Source: Agitococcus sp.
GTDB lineage: Bacteria > Pseudomonadota > Gammaproteobacteria > Pseudomonadales > Moraxellaceae
NCBI GenBank assembly: GCA_030646715.1
Contig: JAUSLJ010000046.1
Span: 62,001-126,000 of the forward strand
Direction: 5' to 3'
DNA: 64,000 bases
Below the pieces are notes generated by a model. The model was not told the origin of the DNA, searched no databases, and saw only the letters and a list, made by a program, of their open reading frames with translations. Both the position numbers and the translations under genes were made by a program. The stretch's first letter is position 1. Every line of letters begins with the position of its first letter. Below, piece after piece: positions 1-7,943 of this stretch.

Positions 1-320
1 ACCCAAAACTCATGGCGGAGCTGCAATGGTTATTTCTGGCAATTTTAACGCCGTTTTTGCTGGTTTTTTGGCAATCGTCGCAATCGACATTAGGCAAAAT
101 GGTTTTCCATAGCAAAATCGTCGATGCGACGACAGGGGGAAAACCGACTATCAAGCAATTCTTGCTGCGTTTTGTCGGTTATATGGTCGTCAGTTTTACC
201 TTGGGTATTGGCTTTATTTGGATTCTGTTTGATGCGCGCAAACAAGGCTGGCACGACAAAATGGCCAATACGGTTGTTGTTAAAGTCGTACCAGATTCAT
301 CAAGATCAGCGTCAAATTAA
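1..320 (+). CDS. RDD family membrane protein, C-terminal part (5' end outside window)
   Basis: The frame is open to the left edge, so this is the C-terminal part of a gene that starts before the window; an ATG at 12 is probably internal. Two hydrophobic segments are visible (near MAELQWLFLAILTPFLLVFW and VGYMVVSFTLGIGFIWILF). Between them lies the LGKMVFHSKIVDA stretch, and the DARKQGWHDKMANTVVV ending is characteristic of RDD proteins, which are small integral membrane proteins of mostly unknown function. The first helix carrying the Arg-Asp-Asp signature is not in the window. The gene converges on the DUF4105 gene, and the two stops share the palindrome TTAA. Family assignment is good; function is unknown. 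Confidence 0.8.
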   Translation, partial: PKLMAELQWLFLAILTPFLLVFWQSSQSTLGKMVFHSKIVDATTGGKPTIKQFLLRFVGYMVVSFTLGIGFIWILFDARKQGWHDKMANTVVVKVVPDSSRSASN

Positions 321-2218
321 AAGTATTTTACCCAGCCCAATTCGCCACTTTGCCAATGGCGTTGCTGTTGTTGTTCAAAATGCGTGTTAAGCCGTATGGC
401 GTTATTTGTGTTGATTTGCCATTGATAACCGAGTTTTGCCGTATGCAAAAGTTTGTTTGAATCTTGATGATATAAACTCTGCACATCCACTAAAAGCTGG
501 CCAATAGATGATTGCTGACGACAACCGACACGTGGCCCCAAACCAACACGCCAACCGTCATCTAAATGCTTTCCACCTTGTAGCTGACCTTGTAAAAAGC
601 CATAACACAACCAAGTATCGGTGTTAAGTTTACTGCTAATACCTGCGCCTCCGTCGATAAAAGCAACGCCATGTTGTTCGGTGGTACTAAATCTACCCTG
701 ATCATCAACGGCTGCTTGTTGGCTACCCAAAGCAAATGCCCATGATAACGGTTTTTGAAAGTCGTTACGGGGAGCGAGTGAGTCGATGCTGACAAAGGTA
801 AATCGTTGTAGTTTAAGTTGCTGACTTTCGCTGTAATAACGTAATTGCACACGTAAAAAATCTATCGCCGCACCACGACGATAACCATCATCATTATCTA
901 ATAAATCATGGTAGGCAGGGCGATAATCAACACTGGCAAAAGCTTCGTTATGGCCATAACCTGCACCCCAAATAAAACGACTGGTGTTATGGCTTTGTGC
1001 TGGGTCAATGTGTGGTCTAGGTGGGGCGGCACGTTCAGCCGCAGGATAACGACTGCGTTTCACTAATAAGTTTCGTAATTTAGGTGGAGTGCTGTTTTTA
1101 TCCACTTCATGCGCTAAAAATTGATAATACAAATAATCGTAAGCCATTTCATAGGCTTGTGCCTGCTCGGTGGTACTTAGTGCTGATACGCTAAACTCAG
1201 GATTGGCCGCTAATTGTTTGGCAGTTAGATTAATAGCAGGACTGTTTTCTTGAGCATGAAACGCTAATGCCGTGCCATTCGCAGGACGATAAACAATCTT
1301 TTTGAGGATGTTTTTTTCTTCTAAAACCCGCCGCAAGGTATCTGTGGGAATGGCATAAACGGGAAAATCTCGACGCATATAGGTATTGGGTCGGGCTGCT
1401 TCTAACAAACCTAACAATTGATAGGAGCAATTAGAGGATAAAAAATAATAAGGTAGATTTACGCCTTTCATTTCCCATAAATGTGCGAGACCTTGTTTAA
1501 TTTCAGCGGGTGTTAAATTTAATTGATATTCCCATAAGTCTCTATTTTCAAAATCATTGTATTCTTTGACTTTTTCGTAATAAGGTAAAACGGAAAACGC
1601 CCCCGCATAACCACCCGTTAGCCCTTTATAAGCAAATTCCAAACCATTGCTGGTATTGGTTTGCGCGGCATAATTTACGGCGTAGGCCAATAACCGTGTT
1701 TCTTCCGTTTGGTCGGGTGCATCAATACGTAATAGCGTATGTCCAAACATAGATGAGGGATTATTCACATAATCAGCAGCAAAAACTAAAGTCGCTTCAT
1801 GAGGGTTGATTCCCTTTAACCATGTACTAAAAGCAGGGCAGTTGGCAGCGGCTAGGTCACTCTCAGTTATGTTTAACTGTTGCCGTAACCATGCCACACG
1901 CGCAGGAAAGCGACAGGCAACAGCGTCATTGGCTTTAGCTGGTGGTGTGGCAACTAGACTTTCTAAGGTGGCGGTGAGCTCTGCTTCGGCATTAGTTCTA
2001 CCATCCGAGCTAACAAAAAAAGACGCTTGTTCTACTGAGCTAACCAGTGTATCGCCTTGTTTTTTCTCATAACGAAGTAGAATTTGCCAATAGGGATGAC
2101 TCGCCAAATGTTGCGCTTTGGCTTGTTGTCGCCAATTGTCGAGTGGTATAGCAAGGCTTAAGGAAGAATAAGTTAACAAGCCGATGGCACAAACTAAACG
2201 CGATAAATATAAAGTCAT
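317..2218 (-). CDS. DUF4105 domain envelope protein
   Basis: 633 residues with an N-terminal signal peptide (Leu/Ile-rich, cleavage probably after SLSLA). The central part carries the DUF4105 core: FAADYVNNPSSMFGHTLLRI, the LTGGYAGAFSVLPYYEKV region, and FLSSNCSYQLLGLLE with a conserved Cys. The last roughly 230 residues alternate polar and aromatic residues like an outer-membrane beta barrel and end in VKYF, which fits a C-terminal barrel signal. The family is common in Pseudomonas-type genomes, often next to DUF3015 genes as here. The molecular function is unknown; periplasmic or outer-membrane location is inferred. It starts 73 bp downstream of the last DUF3015 stop, beyond a strong terminator, so it probably has its own promoter. 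Confidence 0.85.
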   Translation of the reverse strand: MTLYLSRLVCAIGLLTYSSLSLAIPLDNWRQQAKAQHLASHPYWQILLRYEKKQGDTLVSSVEQASFFVSSDGRTNAEAELTATLESLVATPPAKANDAVACRFPARVAWLRQQLNITESDLAAANCPAFSTWLKGINPHEATLVFAADYVNNPSSMFGHTLLRIDAPDQTEETRLLAYAVNYAAQTNTSNGLEFAYKGLTGGYAGAFSVLPYYEKVKEYNDFENRDLWEYQLNLTPAEIKQGLAHLWEMKGVNLPYYFLSSNCSYQLLGLLEAARPNTYMRRDFPVYAIPTDTLRRVLEEKNILKKIVYRPANGTALAFHAQENSPAINLTAKQLAANPEFSVSALSTTEQAQAYEMAYDYLYYQFLAHEVDKNSTPPKLRNLLVKRSRYPAAERAAPPRPHIDPAQSHNTSRFIWGAGYGHNEAFASVDYRPAYHDLLDNDDGYRRGAAIDFLRVQLRYYSESQQLKLQRFTFVSIDSLAPRNDFQKPLSWAFALGSQQAAVDDQGRFSTTEQHGVAFIDGGAGISSKLNTDTWLCYGFLQGQLQGGKHLDDGWRVGLGPRVGCRQQSSIGQLLVDVQSLYHQDSNKLLHTAKLGYQWQINTNNAIRLNTHFEQQQQRHWQSGELGWVKYF

Positions 2219-2252
2219 TGTATTTTTAAGAAGATAATTAAGATAAATAAAA

Positions 2253-2273
2253 AGCCCCTCAAAACGAGGGGCT
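2253..2273 (-). terminator. Rho-independent terminator after the DUF3015 pair
   Basis: An 8-bp perfect stem (AGCCCCTC / GAGGGGCT) with a 5-nt loop. Read on the minus strand it is followed by a T-rich tail (TTTTTATTTA). It sits just after the stop of the downstream DUF3015 gene and before the DUF4105 start. Confidence 0.85.
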
Positions 2274-2291
2274 AGTTTAAACGATAACGAA

Positions 2292-2768
2292 TTAGCTGGC
2301 TTGGTAAGCAGATAATACGGAATCTTTCGCCATTACTTGCTGTAATGCAGCAAGTACTTGGCCAGCAGTTTGATTTTCTGGTGCGAAAATCTTACCAAAG
2401 TTTACTTTAGCAGCTTGGAAAAACGCGCCTTTGTCTTCAGTTTTGATGTTCATCAAATTAGCTAAAACGTCTAATGACTCCCCATGACCAGCCGACATAT
2501 CACGGGCTAAACGCTCAGAGTTAGTACCCATAAACATACTTAAGCGTGCGCGTGAGGTGACAACACCATCTGATTTACAGCCCATTGTGCCAGAGGTGAT
2601 ACCAAATGTTTGTGTCGCAAGACCGTTAGTCGTAGCACCAAGAATTTTAGGTACGAGGCCTGATTGACCAGCCCAAACCATTGTGCCTAAACCACAACCA
2701 ATATCTTCATCCGCCATCACAACAGATGAGCTTGTTACTAATAATGCAATAGCAATAATTTTTTTCAT
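2292..2768 (-). CDS. DUF3015 family periplasmic protein, copy 2
   Basis: 158 residues with a clear signal peptide (MKKIIAIALLVTSSSVVMA). The mature part has the DUF3015 signatures: GCGLGTMVW near the N-terminus, TFGITSGTMGC in the middle, then RLSMFMGTNSERLARDMSAG and a C-terminal segment ending VLAALQQVMAK. Two conserved Cys residues (in GCGLG and MGCKSDG) could form a disulfide. It is a close paralogue of the gene at 2797-3273, 28 bp away, so this is a tandem duplication, probably co-transcribed and closed by the hairpin at 2253-2273. The function of the family is not established. Confidence 0.88.
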   Translation of the reverse strand: MKKIIAIALLVTSSSVVMADEDIGCGLGTMVWAGQSGLVPKILGATTNGLATQTFGITSGTMGCKSDGVVTSRARLSMFMGTNSERLARDMSAGHGESLDVLANLMNIKTEDKGAFFQAAKVNFGKIFAPENQTAGQVLAALQQVMAKDSVLSAYQAS

Positions 2769-2796
2769 GTTTATCGTCCTTATACGTTTTGTTGGC

Positions 2797-3273
2797 TTAA
2801 ACAGCTGTGTAGAGGGCTAGTACGGCGTTTTTTGCCATCACTTGTTGTAGTGCATCAAGCACTTGACCTGTGGTCTGATTGTTAGCGGCAAAAATAGTGC
2901 TGAAATTTGCTTGAGCTGTTTTGAAAAACAAAGATTTATCTTGTTCTTTTACACCCATTAAGTCAGCCAATACGTTTAATGTTTCGCCATGACCTACGGA
3001 CATATCACGGGCTAAACGTTCAGAGTTAGCGCCCATAAACATACTTAAACGAGCGCGTGAACTAATCACTCCTTCTGTTTGGCAGCCTAGAGTACCCGAA
3101 GTGATCCCAAAAGTTTGGTTCCCGTATGAGCCATTAGTCGTAGCCGCTAAAACTTTAGGTGCTGTACCTGATTTACCTTCAAATAAAACAGAGCCTAAAC
3201 CACAACCCGCATCTTGGTCGGCCATTGCCAAAGAAGAGCTCGCCAATAACGCCACTGCAATAAGTTTTTTCAT
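2797..3273 (-). CDS. DUF3015 family periplasmic protein, copy 1
   Basis: 158 residues, the same length as the neighbouring paralogue and similar along its whole length. It has a signal peptide (MKKLIAVALLASSSLAMA), then GCGLGSVLF, TFGITSGTLGC, RLSMFMGANSERLARDMS and the C-terminal VLDALQQVMAK. It is the promoter-proximal member of the pair; a ribosome site (AGGAAAG) precedes the ATG. The duplication looks old enough for the middle regions to have diverged while the Cys residues and the SERLARDM helix are fixed. Exported small protein, role unknown. Confidence 0.88.
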   Translation of the reverse strand: MKKLIAVALLASSSLAMADQDAGCGLGSVLFEGKSGTAPKVLAATTNGSYGNQTFGITSGTLGCQTEGVISSRARLSMFMGANSERLARDMSVGHGETLNVLADLMGVKEQDKSLFFKTAQANFSTIFAANNQTTGQVLDALQQVMAKNAVLALYTAV

Positions 3274-3339
3274 GTACGCTTTCCTGTGTTTATTGTCTTT
3301 ATAAAAAAATCCGACAAGGTTGAGACTAACTGATAGTTT

Positions 3340-4422
3340 TTATTTCGCCAAGACCCCAACTCGTTTCTCTTGTTGATTTAATGCCCAAAAAATATGCTCT
3401 TGCACTAAATCAGTGCTTGAGTGGAGTTTGGCTTGTAAAGCCGCAACAATGTTTTCCGAATAAGGTGCATTACCCAAACCAATAGCCACATTACGCATAA
3501 ACCCTTCATAACCAATTCGTCGAATTGGTGAGCCTTCAGTTTTGGCCAAATAGGTTTTTTCTGTCCATGAAAATAACTCTAACAAGGAGGCATTATCTAG
3601 CCCATGTCGGGCTTTAAAGTCATCTTCGTGGCTTAATTGGGCGTATCGATTCCACGGGCAAATCAACTGACAATCATCACACCCAAAAATACGATTACCG
3701 ATTTTTGACCGTAAATGTTCAGGAATACTGCCTGTATATTCAATCGTTAAATAGGCAATACATAAACGTGCATCCAATTGATAAGGCGCAACAATGGCTT
3801 GTGTTGGGCAAATATCAATACAGGCTTGGCAACTGCCACAATGTGCGCTGGTTGGCGTATCGATAATGAGTGGTAAATCGGTAAATAACTCACCTAAAAA
3901 GAAAAAAGAACCTGCTTGGCGGTTGATGAGCATCGTGTTTTTGCCAATCCAGCCTAAACCTGCTTGTTCGGCAACCGCACGTTCTAAAATGGGTGCTGAA
4001 TCGACAAATGGTCGATAACTCATGTCGCCGACTTCGCTAATAATTTTTTCGCCAAATTTTTGTAGGCGTTTACGCAAGGTTTTGTGGTAATCACGCCCTA
4101 AAGCATAACGAGCAATTACGCCTTGTTGTGGATGTTCTGGAATGCTTCGCGCTTTGGGTTTATTAACCAAATAATCCATGCGTACACTAATCACGCGTTG
4201 AGCATAGGCTTCGAGCAAATCAGGACGGCCACGTTTTGCGCCGTGTGCGGCCATGTAATTCAAATCGCCATGAAAGCCTTTATCGAGCCAGTTTTGCAAA
4301 TGCTGCGGATGCTCGCCTAAGTCCACGCCACTAATGCCGACTTGCTGAAAACCAAGCTCCAGTCCCCATTGCTTAATTTGAGTGGTGAGTTGTGCCATAT
4401 CTTGTACGGGGATTTTTTGCAT
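3340..4422 (-). CDS. queG: Epoxyqueuosine reductase QueG
   Basis: About 360 residues. QueG is a cobalamin- and two-[4Fe-4S]-dependent enzyme that reduces epoxyqueuosine to queuosine in tRNA anticodons. Visible signatures are the N-terminal KQWGLELGFQQVGI, the substrate-pocket segment YRPFVDSAPILERA, a first ferredoxin motif CGSCQACIDICPTQAI, and a second CDDCQLICPWN. A C-terminal segment (IRRIGYEGFMRNVAIGLGN) matches the HEAT-like tail. I chose the ATG at 4422; a TTG two codons upstream and an ATG at 4398 are alternatives. In many gammaproteobacteria queG sits beside nnr; here nnr is 3.5 kb away, so that pair has been separated. Confidence 0.95.
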   Translation of the reverse strand: MQKIPVQDMAQLTTQIKQWGLELGFQQVGISGVDLGEHPQHLQNWLDKGFHGDLNYMAAHGAKRGRPDLLEAYAQRVISVRMDYLVNKPKARSIPEHPQQGVIARYALGRDYHKTLRKRLQKFGEKIISEVGDMSYRPFVDSAPILERAVAEQAGLGWIGKNTMLINRQAGSFFFLGELFTDLPLIIDTPTSAHCGSCQACIDICPTQAIVAPYQLDARLCIAYLTIEYTGSIPEHLRSKIGNRIFGCDDCQLICPWNRYAQLSHEDDFKARHGLDNASLLELFSWTEKTYLAKTEGSPIRRIGYEGFMRNVAIGLGNAPYSENIVAALQAKLHSSTDLVQEHIFWALNQQEKRVGVLAK

Positions 4423-4588
4423 AAACAAAGGGCTGTGTTTAAAAAAATTGGAGTATTGTTGAATATTAACATCATCGTTCAGATAACACGAAAATTAGCA
4501 TAATGCGGTTCTAATGCTTGTTAACGCACAGAGCAATCATGTCGTTTGGCGCACATTAAATGCCCCTAACTTAATTGAATAGATCATC

Positions 4589-5092
4589 ATGGACAAAATT
4601 AACGCGCTTTCTTATATCTTTAATACCCATACCGAAGCTGAAGATGCGATTCATTTATTAAGTCGAACAGGATTTGATTTGAAAAAGCTTTCATTAGTCG
4701 GTAAGGGGTCTCATAGTGAACAATATCCTGTGGGTTTTTATACCACAGAAGATCGCATGAAATCTTGGGGCGGAAAAGGTGCCTTTTGGGGTGGTATTTG
4801 GGGGTTATTGTTTGCGCCTGCCGTGTTTATTTTTCCAGGCATAGGGCTGTTAGCATTTGCTGGGCCAGTCACGACAATGTTGATCGGTGCTCTTGAGGGA
4901 GCCGTAGTTGTAGGGGGTGTTTCGGCATTGGGTGCAGCATTAGCCCAAATAGGCGTTCCCGATGATGAAGTTATTAAATACGAAACGGCGTTAAAAGTGG
5001 ATAAATATGTGTTGATTGTTCATGGCAATGCCGTAGAACAGGAACAAGCGCGTTCGGTATTAGAAAGCACCAAGGCTATTATTAGCGAATAG
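4589..5092 (+). CDS. Glycine-zipper general stress protein (YflT/DUF1269-like)
   Basis: 167 residues. The N-terminal third (FNTHTEAEDAIHLLSRTGFDLKKLSLVGKG) resembles the YflT/DUF1269 fold, a small ferredoxin-like module. The centre is a long Gly/Ala-rich hydrophobic hairpin (WGGIWGLLFAPAVFIFPGIG, then a second one ending LGAALAQIGVP), as in glycine-zipper membrane-associated proteins. The C-terminal third (DEVIKYETALKVDKYVLIVHG, ARSVLESTKA) repeats the small alpha/beta element. Relatives are usually called stress-induced or permease-like proteins without a proven activity. It is monocistronic, ending at a perfect hairpin shared with the convergent operon. Confidence 0.65.
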   Translation: MDKINALSYIFNTHTEAEDAIHLLSRTGFDLKKLSLVGKGSHSEQYPVGFYTTEDRMKSWGGKGAFWGGIWGLLFAPAVFIFPGIGLLAFAGPVTTMLIGALEGAVVVGGVSALGAALAQIGVPDDEVIKYETALKVDKYVLIVHGNAVEQEQARSVLESTKAIISE

Positions 5093-5103
5093 ATGGGGAT
5101 GAA

Positions 5104-5136
5104 CTCACTGCTAAAGTAATGATGTTTAGCAGTGAG
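5104..5136. terminator. Bidirectional hairpin between convergent genes
   Basis: A perfect 12-bp inverted repeat (CTCACTGCTAAA / TTTAGCAGTGAG) with a 9-nt loop between two convergent stops. No strong T-tract on either side, so termination is inferred from symmetry and position. Confidence 0.6.
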
Positions 5137-5151
5137 AACGATATTTACGAA

Positions 5152-5622
5152 TCAAAGCCCCAAATCACTTAAGCTCGGATGATCATCAGGACGTCGACCT
5201 AAGGGCCAAAAAAATTTACGTTCTGACTCTTTAATGGGTAAGTCGTTGATACTGGCAAAACGACGCTGCATTTGACCATTGTCGGCAAATTCCCAGTTTT
5301 CATTACCATAAGAACGATACCAATTGCCTGCATCATCATGCCATTCATAGGCAAAACGGACAGCGATACGATTGCCATCAAATGCCCAAAGCTCTTTAAT
5401 TAAACGATAATCTAACTCTCGTGCCCATTTACGTTGCAGTAGGGCAATAATTTCTTCCCGTCCTACGGGAAATTCAACACGATTTCGCCATTGGCTATCG
5501 GGCGTATAAACCAATGAAACACGCTCAGGGTCACGGCTATTCCAGCCATCTTCAGCCATTCGAACTTTCTGGATGGCTGTTTCACGGGTAAACGGTGGAA
5601 CAGGTGGGCGAATATCAGTCAT
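5152..5622 (-). CDS. DUF1348 (NTF2-like, SnoaL-fold) protein
   Basis: 156 residues with the DUF1348 pattern: [67 protein letters not shown], and a C-terminal [15 protein letters not shown]. The fold is an NTF2-like cone and members are small cytosolic proteins of unknown substrate. Its start overlaps the stop of the upstream flavin-binding gene by 8 bp, so translation is coupled. Together with glutaredoxin and the divergent LysR regulator it looks like a small oxidative or electrophile response operon; that role is inference. Confidence 0.85.
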   Translation of the reverse strand: MTDIRPPVPPFTRETAIQKVRMAEDGWNSRDPERVSLVYTPDSQWRNRVEFPVGREEIIALLQRKWARELDYRLIKELWAFDGNRIAVRFAYEWHDDAGNWYRSYGNENWEFADNGQMQRRFASINDLPIKESERKFFWPLGRRPDDHPSLSDLGL

Positions 5623-6235
5623 GATCTTTGTCCTGAAATTGGTGTAGTTGCGCTTTTAAAGCGGCAATTTCATCATGTAAAGGTTGAATAGCAACATTAA
5701 TATCTGCTTGGGTAAAACGTTGAGTAATATGTTGTGGACAATTCCAATCCCAAGCTTCCACCTTAATAATCACTGCTCGTTCAACGCGTGCTCGATAAGC
5801 AGAATTTTCCAGTTTAGCGATTAATGCTGGATTTTCATTCTCATGAACTATCTGCACACGCCCCCAAATTTTTAACCTCCGACGATTGGCATAATCCATT
5901 AATATTAATGAGATTTTATCGTTGGCGGCCAAGTTTCCGACGCTAACATATTGTCTATTGCCGCGAAAATCAGCATAGCCGATAGTATTTGCATCAAGTA
6001 CCTGCAAAAAGCCTTTTAAACCGCCACGATGTTGTACATAAGGCCAGCCTGTTTCGGACACTGTCGCTTGATAAAAACTGTCGCGCTCGGCAATAAATTC
6101 GGCTTCGCGCTCTGTTAAATCGCTGCGTGCGTCTTCAACGTGTTCAAATCCCTGATTCGCTTCACGGCTACCATACAAGCTTTGTGCTTTTTTGACGCTG
6201 TCAGTAAAACAAATATCAGCAAATGCGCGTGCCAT
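5615..6235 (-). CDS. Pyridoxamine 5'-phosphate oxidase family (FMN-binding split barrel) protein
   Basis: About 206 residues from the ATG at 6235, preceded by GGGAG; a TTG at 6250 is in frame but overlaps that ribosome site. The sequence contains [55 protein letters not shown] and [19 protein letters not shown], the pattern of the general stress or flavin-nucleotide-binding branch of the PNPOx-like split barrel. A C-terminal helix ([15 protein letters not shown]) may be a short coiled coil. It likely binds FMN or F420-like flavins; the substrate is unknown. It is the middle gene of a grx - PNPOx-like - DUF1348 operon. Confidence 0.8.
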   Translation of the reverse strand: MARAFADICFTDSVKKAQSLYGSREANQGFEHVEDARSDLTEREAEFIAERDSFYQATVSETGWPYVQHRGGLKGFLQVLDANTIGYADFRGNRQYVSVGNLAANDKISLILMDYANRRRLKIWGRVQIVHENENPALIAKLENSAYRARVERAVIIKVEAWDWNCPQHITQRFTQADINVAIQPLHDEIAALKAQLHQFQDKDHD

Positions 6236-6259
6236 GTTGATATCTCCCAAACATTAAAT

Positions 6260-6520
6260 TTAGCTTGATGGGTTAAGTAAAGACGCTAATTGTCCATTTC
6301 GATCAAGTGTCGTCAAATTATCAAAGCCACCGACATAATGATCGTCAATAAAAATTTGTGGCACCGTGCGTTTGCCCGTTTTGGCAATCATGTTGTCAAA
6401 TTCGACTTCATTTTGGTCAATACGAATTTTATTCACCGTTAAACCTTTATGTTTAAGTAGGTTTTCTGCTTGTGCACAGTAAGGGCAAGTGCCTGTGCTA
6501 TACATAGTGATTATCGGCAT
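6260..6520 (-). CDS. grxC: Glutaredoxin 3 (GrxC)
   Basis: 86 residues, the usual length of class I dithiol glutaredoxins. The active site CPYC lies in TGTCPYCAQAENLL (around residues 12-15), the TVPQIFI cis-Pro loop is present, and GGFDNLTTLD binds glutathione. It reduces protein disulfides and glutathione mixed disulfides in the cytosol using GSH. It is the first gene of the operon with the flavin-binding and DUF1348 genes, transcribed divergently from the LysR regulator across a 124-bp gap. Confidence 0.92.
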   Translation of the reverse strand: MPIITMYSTGTCPYCAQAENLLKHKGLTVNKIRIDQNEVEFDNMIAKTGKRTVPQIFIDDHYVGGFDNLTTLDRNGQLASLLNPSS

Positions 6521-6598
6521 GGTGTGTACCTTTGAAGTTGTCCATTGGCGGTATGCGTTTGGAATGAGTGCATTATGGTGAATTGTGTTTAATCAAAG

Positions 6599-6625
6599 AA
6601 TATCTATAATAGTTAAAAGATAATT
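6599..6625. promoter_or_regulatory. LysR-type dyad in the grxC / LysR divergent region
   Basis: TATCT (6601-6605), N12, AGATA (6618-6622) forms an interrupted dyad in AT-rich DNA about 20 bp upstream of the LysR ATG. Spacing and shape resemble a T-N11-A LysR box. Visible symmetry only; the assignment to this regulator is by position. Confidence 0.4.
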
Positions 6626-6644
6626 GCCAAAAATGGAATAATAA

Positions 6645-7541
6645 ATGGATAAACTACATTTGATGACGGTATTTGTTGCTGTCGCCGAAGAAGAAAGTTT
6701 TGCTGGCGGTTCACGACGATTAGCCATGTCACCGCCAGCAGTCACACGCTGTATTGCCGCGTTAGAATCCCGTTTAGGGGTAAAGCTCTTAGATAGAACG
6801 ACACGATATGTAAGGGTGACAGAAGCGGGTGAACGTTATTTAGATGATGCTCGACGAATTATTGCTGAAGTTGATGAAGCGGATGATGCTGTCGTTGGCA
6901 TTAACGCTACACCCAAAGGTCATTTAACGGTGACTGCACCAGTATTATTTGGCCGAATGTATGTCACACCTTTAATGGTTGATTATCTGAATCTTTATCC
7001 AGAAATGGACATCAGTGCTTTATATCTTGATCGTGTTGTTAATATGATGGAAGAAGGCGTGGATGTTGGTATTCGGATAGGTGAATTGCCTGACTCCACT
7101 ATGAAGGCTTTAAAAGTGGGCTACGTTCGTCGCGTGTTATGTGCTGCGCCAGACTATGTGCAACGACAGGGTTTACCGCAGTCCCCAGATCAGCTTATGC
7201 AGCATACGATTATTTCTGCCAGTAGCATTAGTCCCTCGGTAGAGTGGAAATTTAAACAAAATAGCGAAATAACGACTATCCGTATTAAGCCACGCTTAGT
7301 GGTAACAACCAATGATGCTGCCATTGAAGCTGCAAGCACAGGTTTTGGCATTACCCGCTTAATGTCTTATCAAATTGCGCCACAGTTAGCGAATAACACC
7401 TTGCAAATTATTTTATCCGAATACGAATTAGCCCCTTTACCTGTGCATGTCATTCATCGTGAGGGGCGGCATAAATCCGCGCGGGTACGCAGTTTTGTTG
7501 ATTTAATGGTGGAAGGGCTGAGAACAGGGTTAACTTGTTAA
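6645..7541 (+). CDS. LysR family transcriptional regulator
   Basis: 298 residues, typical LTTR length. The N-terminal winged helix-turn-helix covers residues 1-60 (MTVFVAVAEEESFAGGSRRL, SPPAVTRCIAALESRLGVKL, RTTRYVRVTEAG). The effector-binding domain follows from about residue 90 (PKGHLTVTAPVLFGRMYVTP). It is divergent from the grxC operon, which makes it the likely local regulator by the usual LTTR arrangement. The effector is unknown. Its stop overlaps that of the convergent zinc-ribbon gene in a TTAA palindrome. Confidence 0.9.
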   Translation: MDKLHLMTVFVAVAEEESFAGGSRRLAMSPPAVTRCIAALESRLGVKLLDRTTRYVRVTEAGERYLDDARRIIAEVDEADDAVVGINATPKGHLTVTAPVLFGRMYVTPLMVDYLNLYPEMDISALYLDRVVNMMEEGVDVGIRIGELPDSTMKALKVGYVRRVLCAAPDYVQRQGLPQSPDQLMQHTIISASSISPSVEWKFKQNSEITTIRIKPRLVVTTNDAAIEAASTGFGITRLMSYQIAPQLANNTLQIILSEYELAPLPVHVIHREGRHKSARVRSFVDLMVEGLRTGLTC

Positions 7542-7828
7542 AAGTCTAGCGCAGGCTCTTCTTTTTTTTCCACAGTCGGAGCGGTTTTAATTTTTGCTTG
7601 GGCGGTTGGCTCAGGTTTTAAATACTTATCCCAAGCACCGTATGCGAGTAATCCCCACAGTAAAGCTAAAACAACCAGTTCAATCAATGTTTTTGGCTCT
7701 TTCTCTTTAATTGCTTGTTTCGTGCTTTTGTGTGTCGTTTTAATGTTGAATGAGTCACAAGCGGGACATTTCCCCTGTGCAAATTTCTTCGTCGATTGAT
7801 TACCACAATCATTACAAATAAAGGCCAT
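7538..7828 (-). CDS. Membrane-anchored zinc-ribbon protein
   Basis: 96 residues. The N-terminus is a four-Cys zinc ribbon (CNDCGNQSTKKFAQGKCPACD, that is CxxC-x13-CxxC). A Lys-rich linker is followed by one transmembrane helix (LIELVVLALLWGLLAYGAW) and a charged tail. The ribbon resembles the N-terminal ribbon of RadA-type proteins but nothing else of RadA is present. I do not recognise a named family. A single-pass protein with the ribbon facing the cytosol is the simplest topology by the positive-inside rule. Real gene by its clean structure and start. Confidence 0.7.
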   Translation of the reverse strand: MAFICNDCGNQSTKKFAQGKCPACDSFNIKTTHKSTKQAIKEKEPKTLIELVVLALLWGLLAYGAWDKYLKPEPTAQAKIKTAPTVEKKEEPALDF

Positions 7829-7943
7829 TGCTTTCTAGTCCGTGTTTGTGGGGCGAGCGAGTCCTTAAAAGATATAATTTTTTCGGCAGAAGTGCAAAAT
7901 TTCTCGGGTTATACTCGAAACAATAAAAAACAATATTGAGAGC

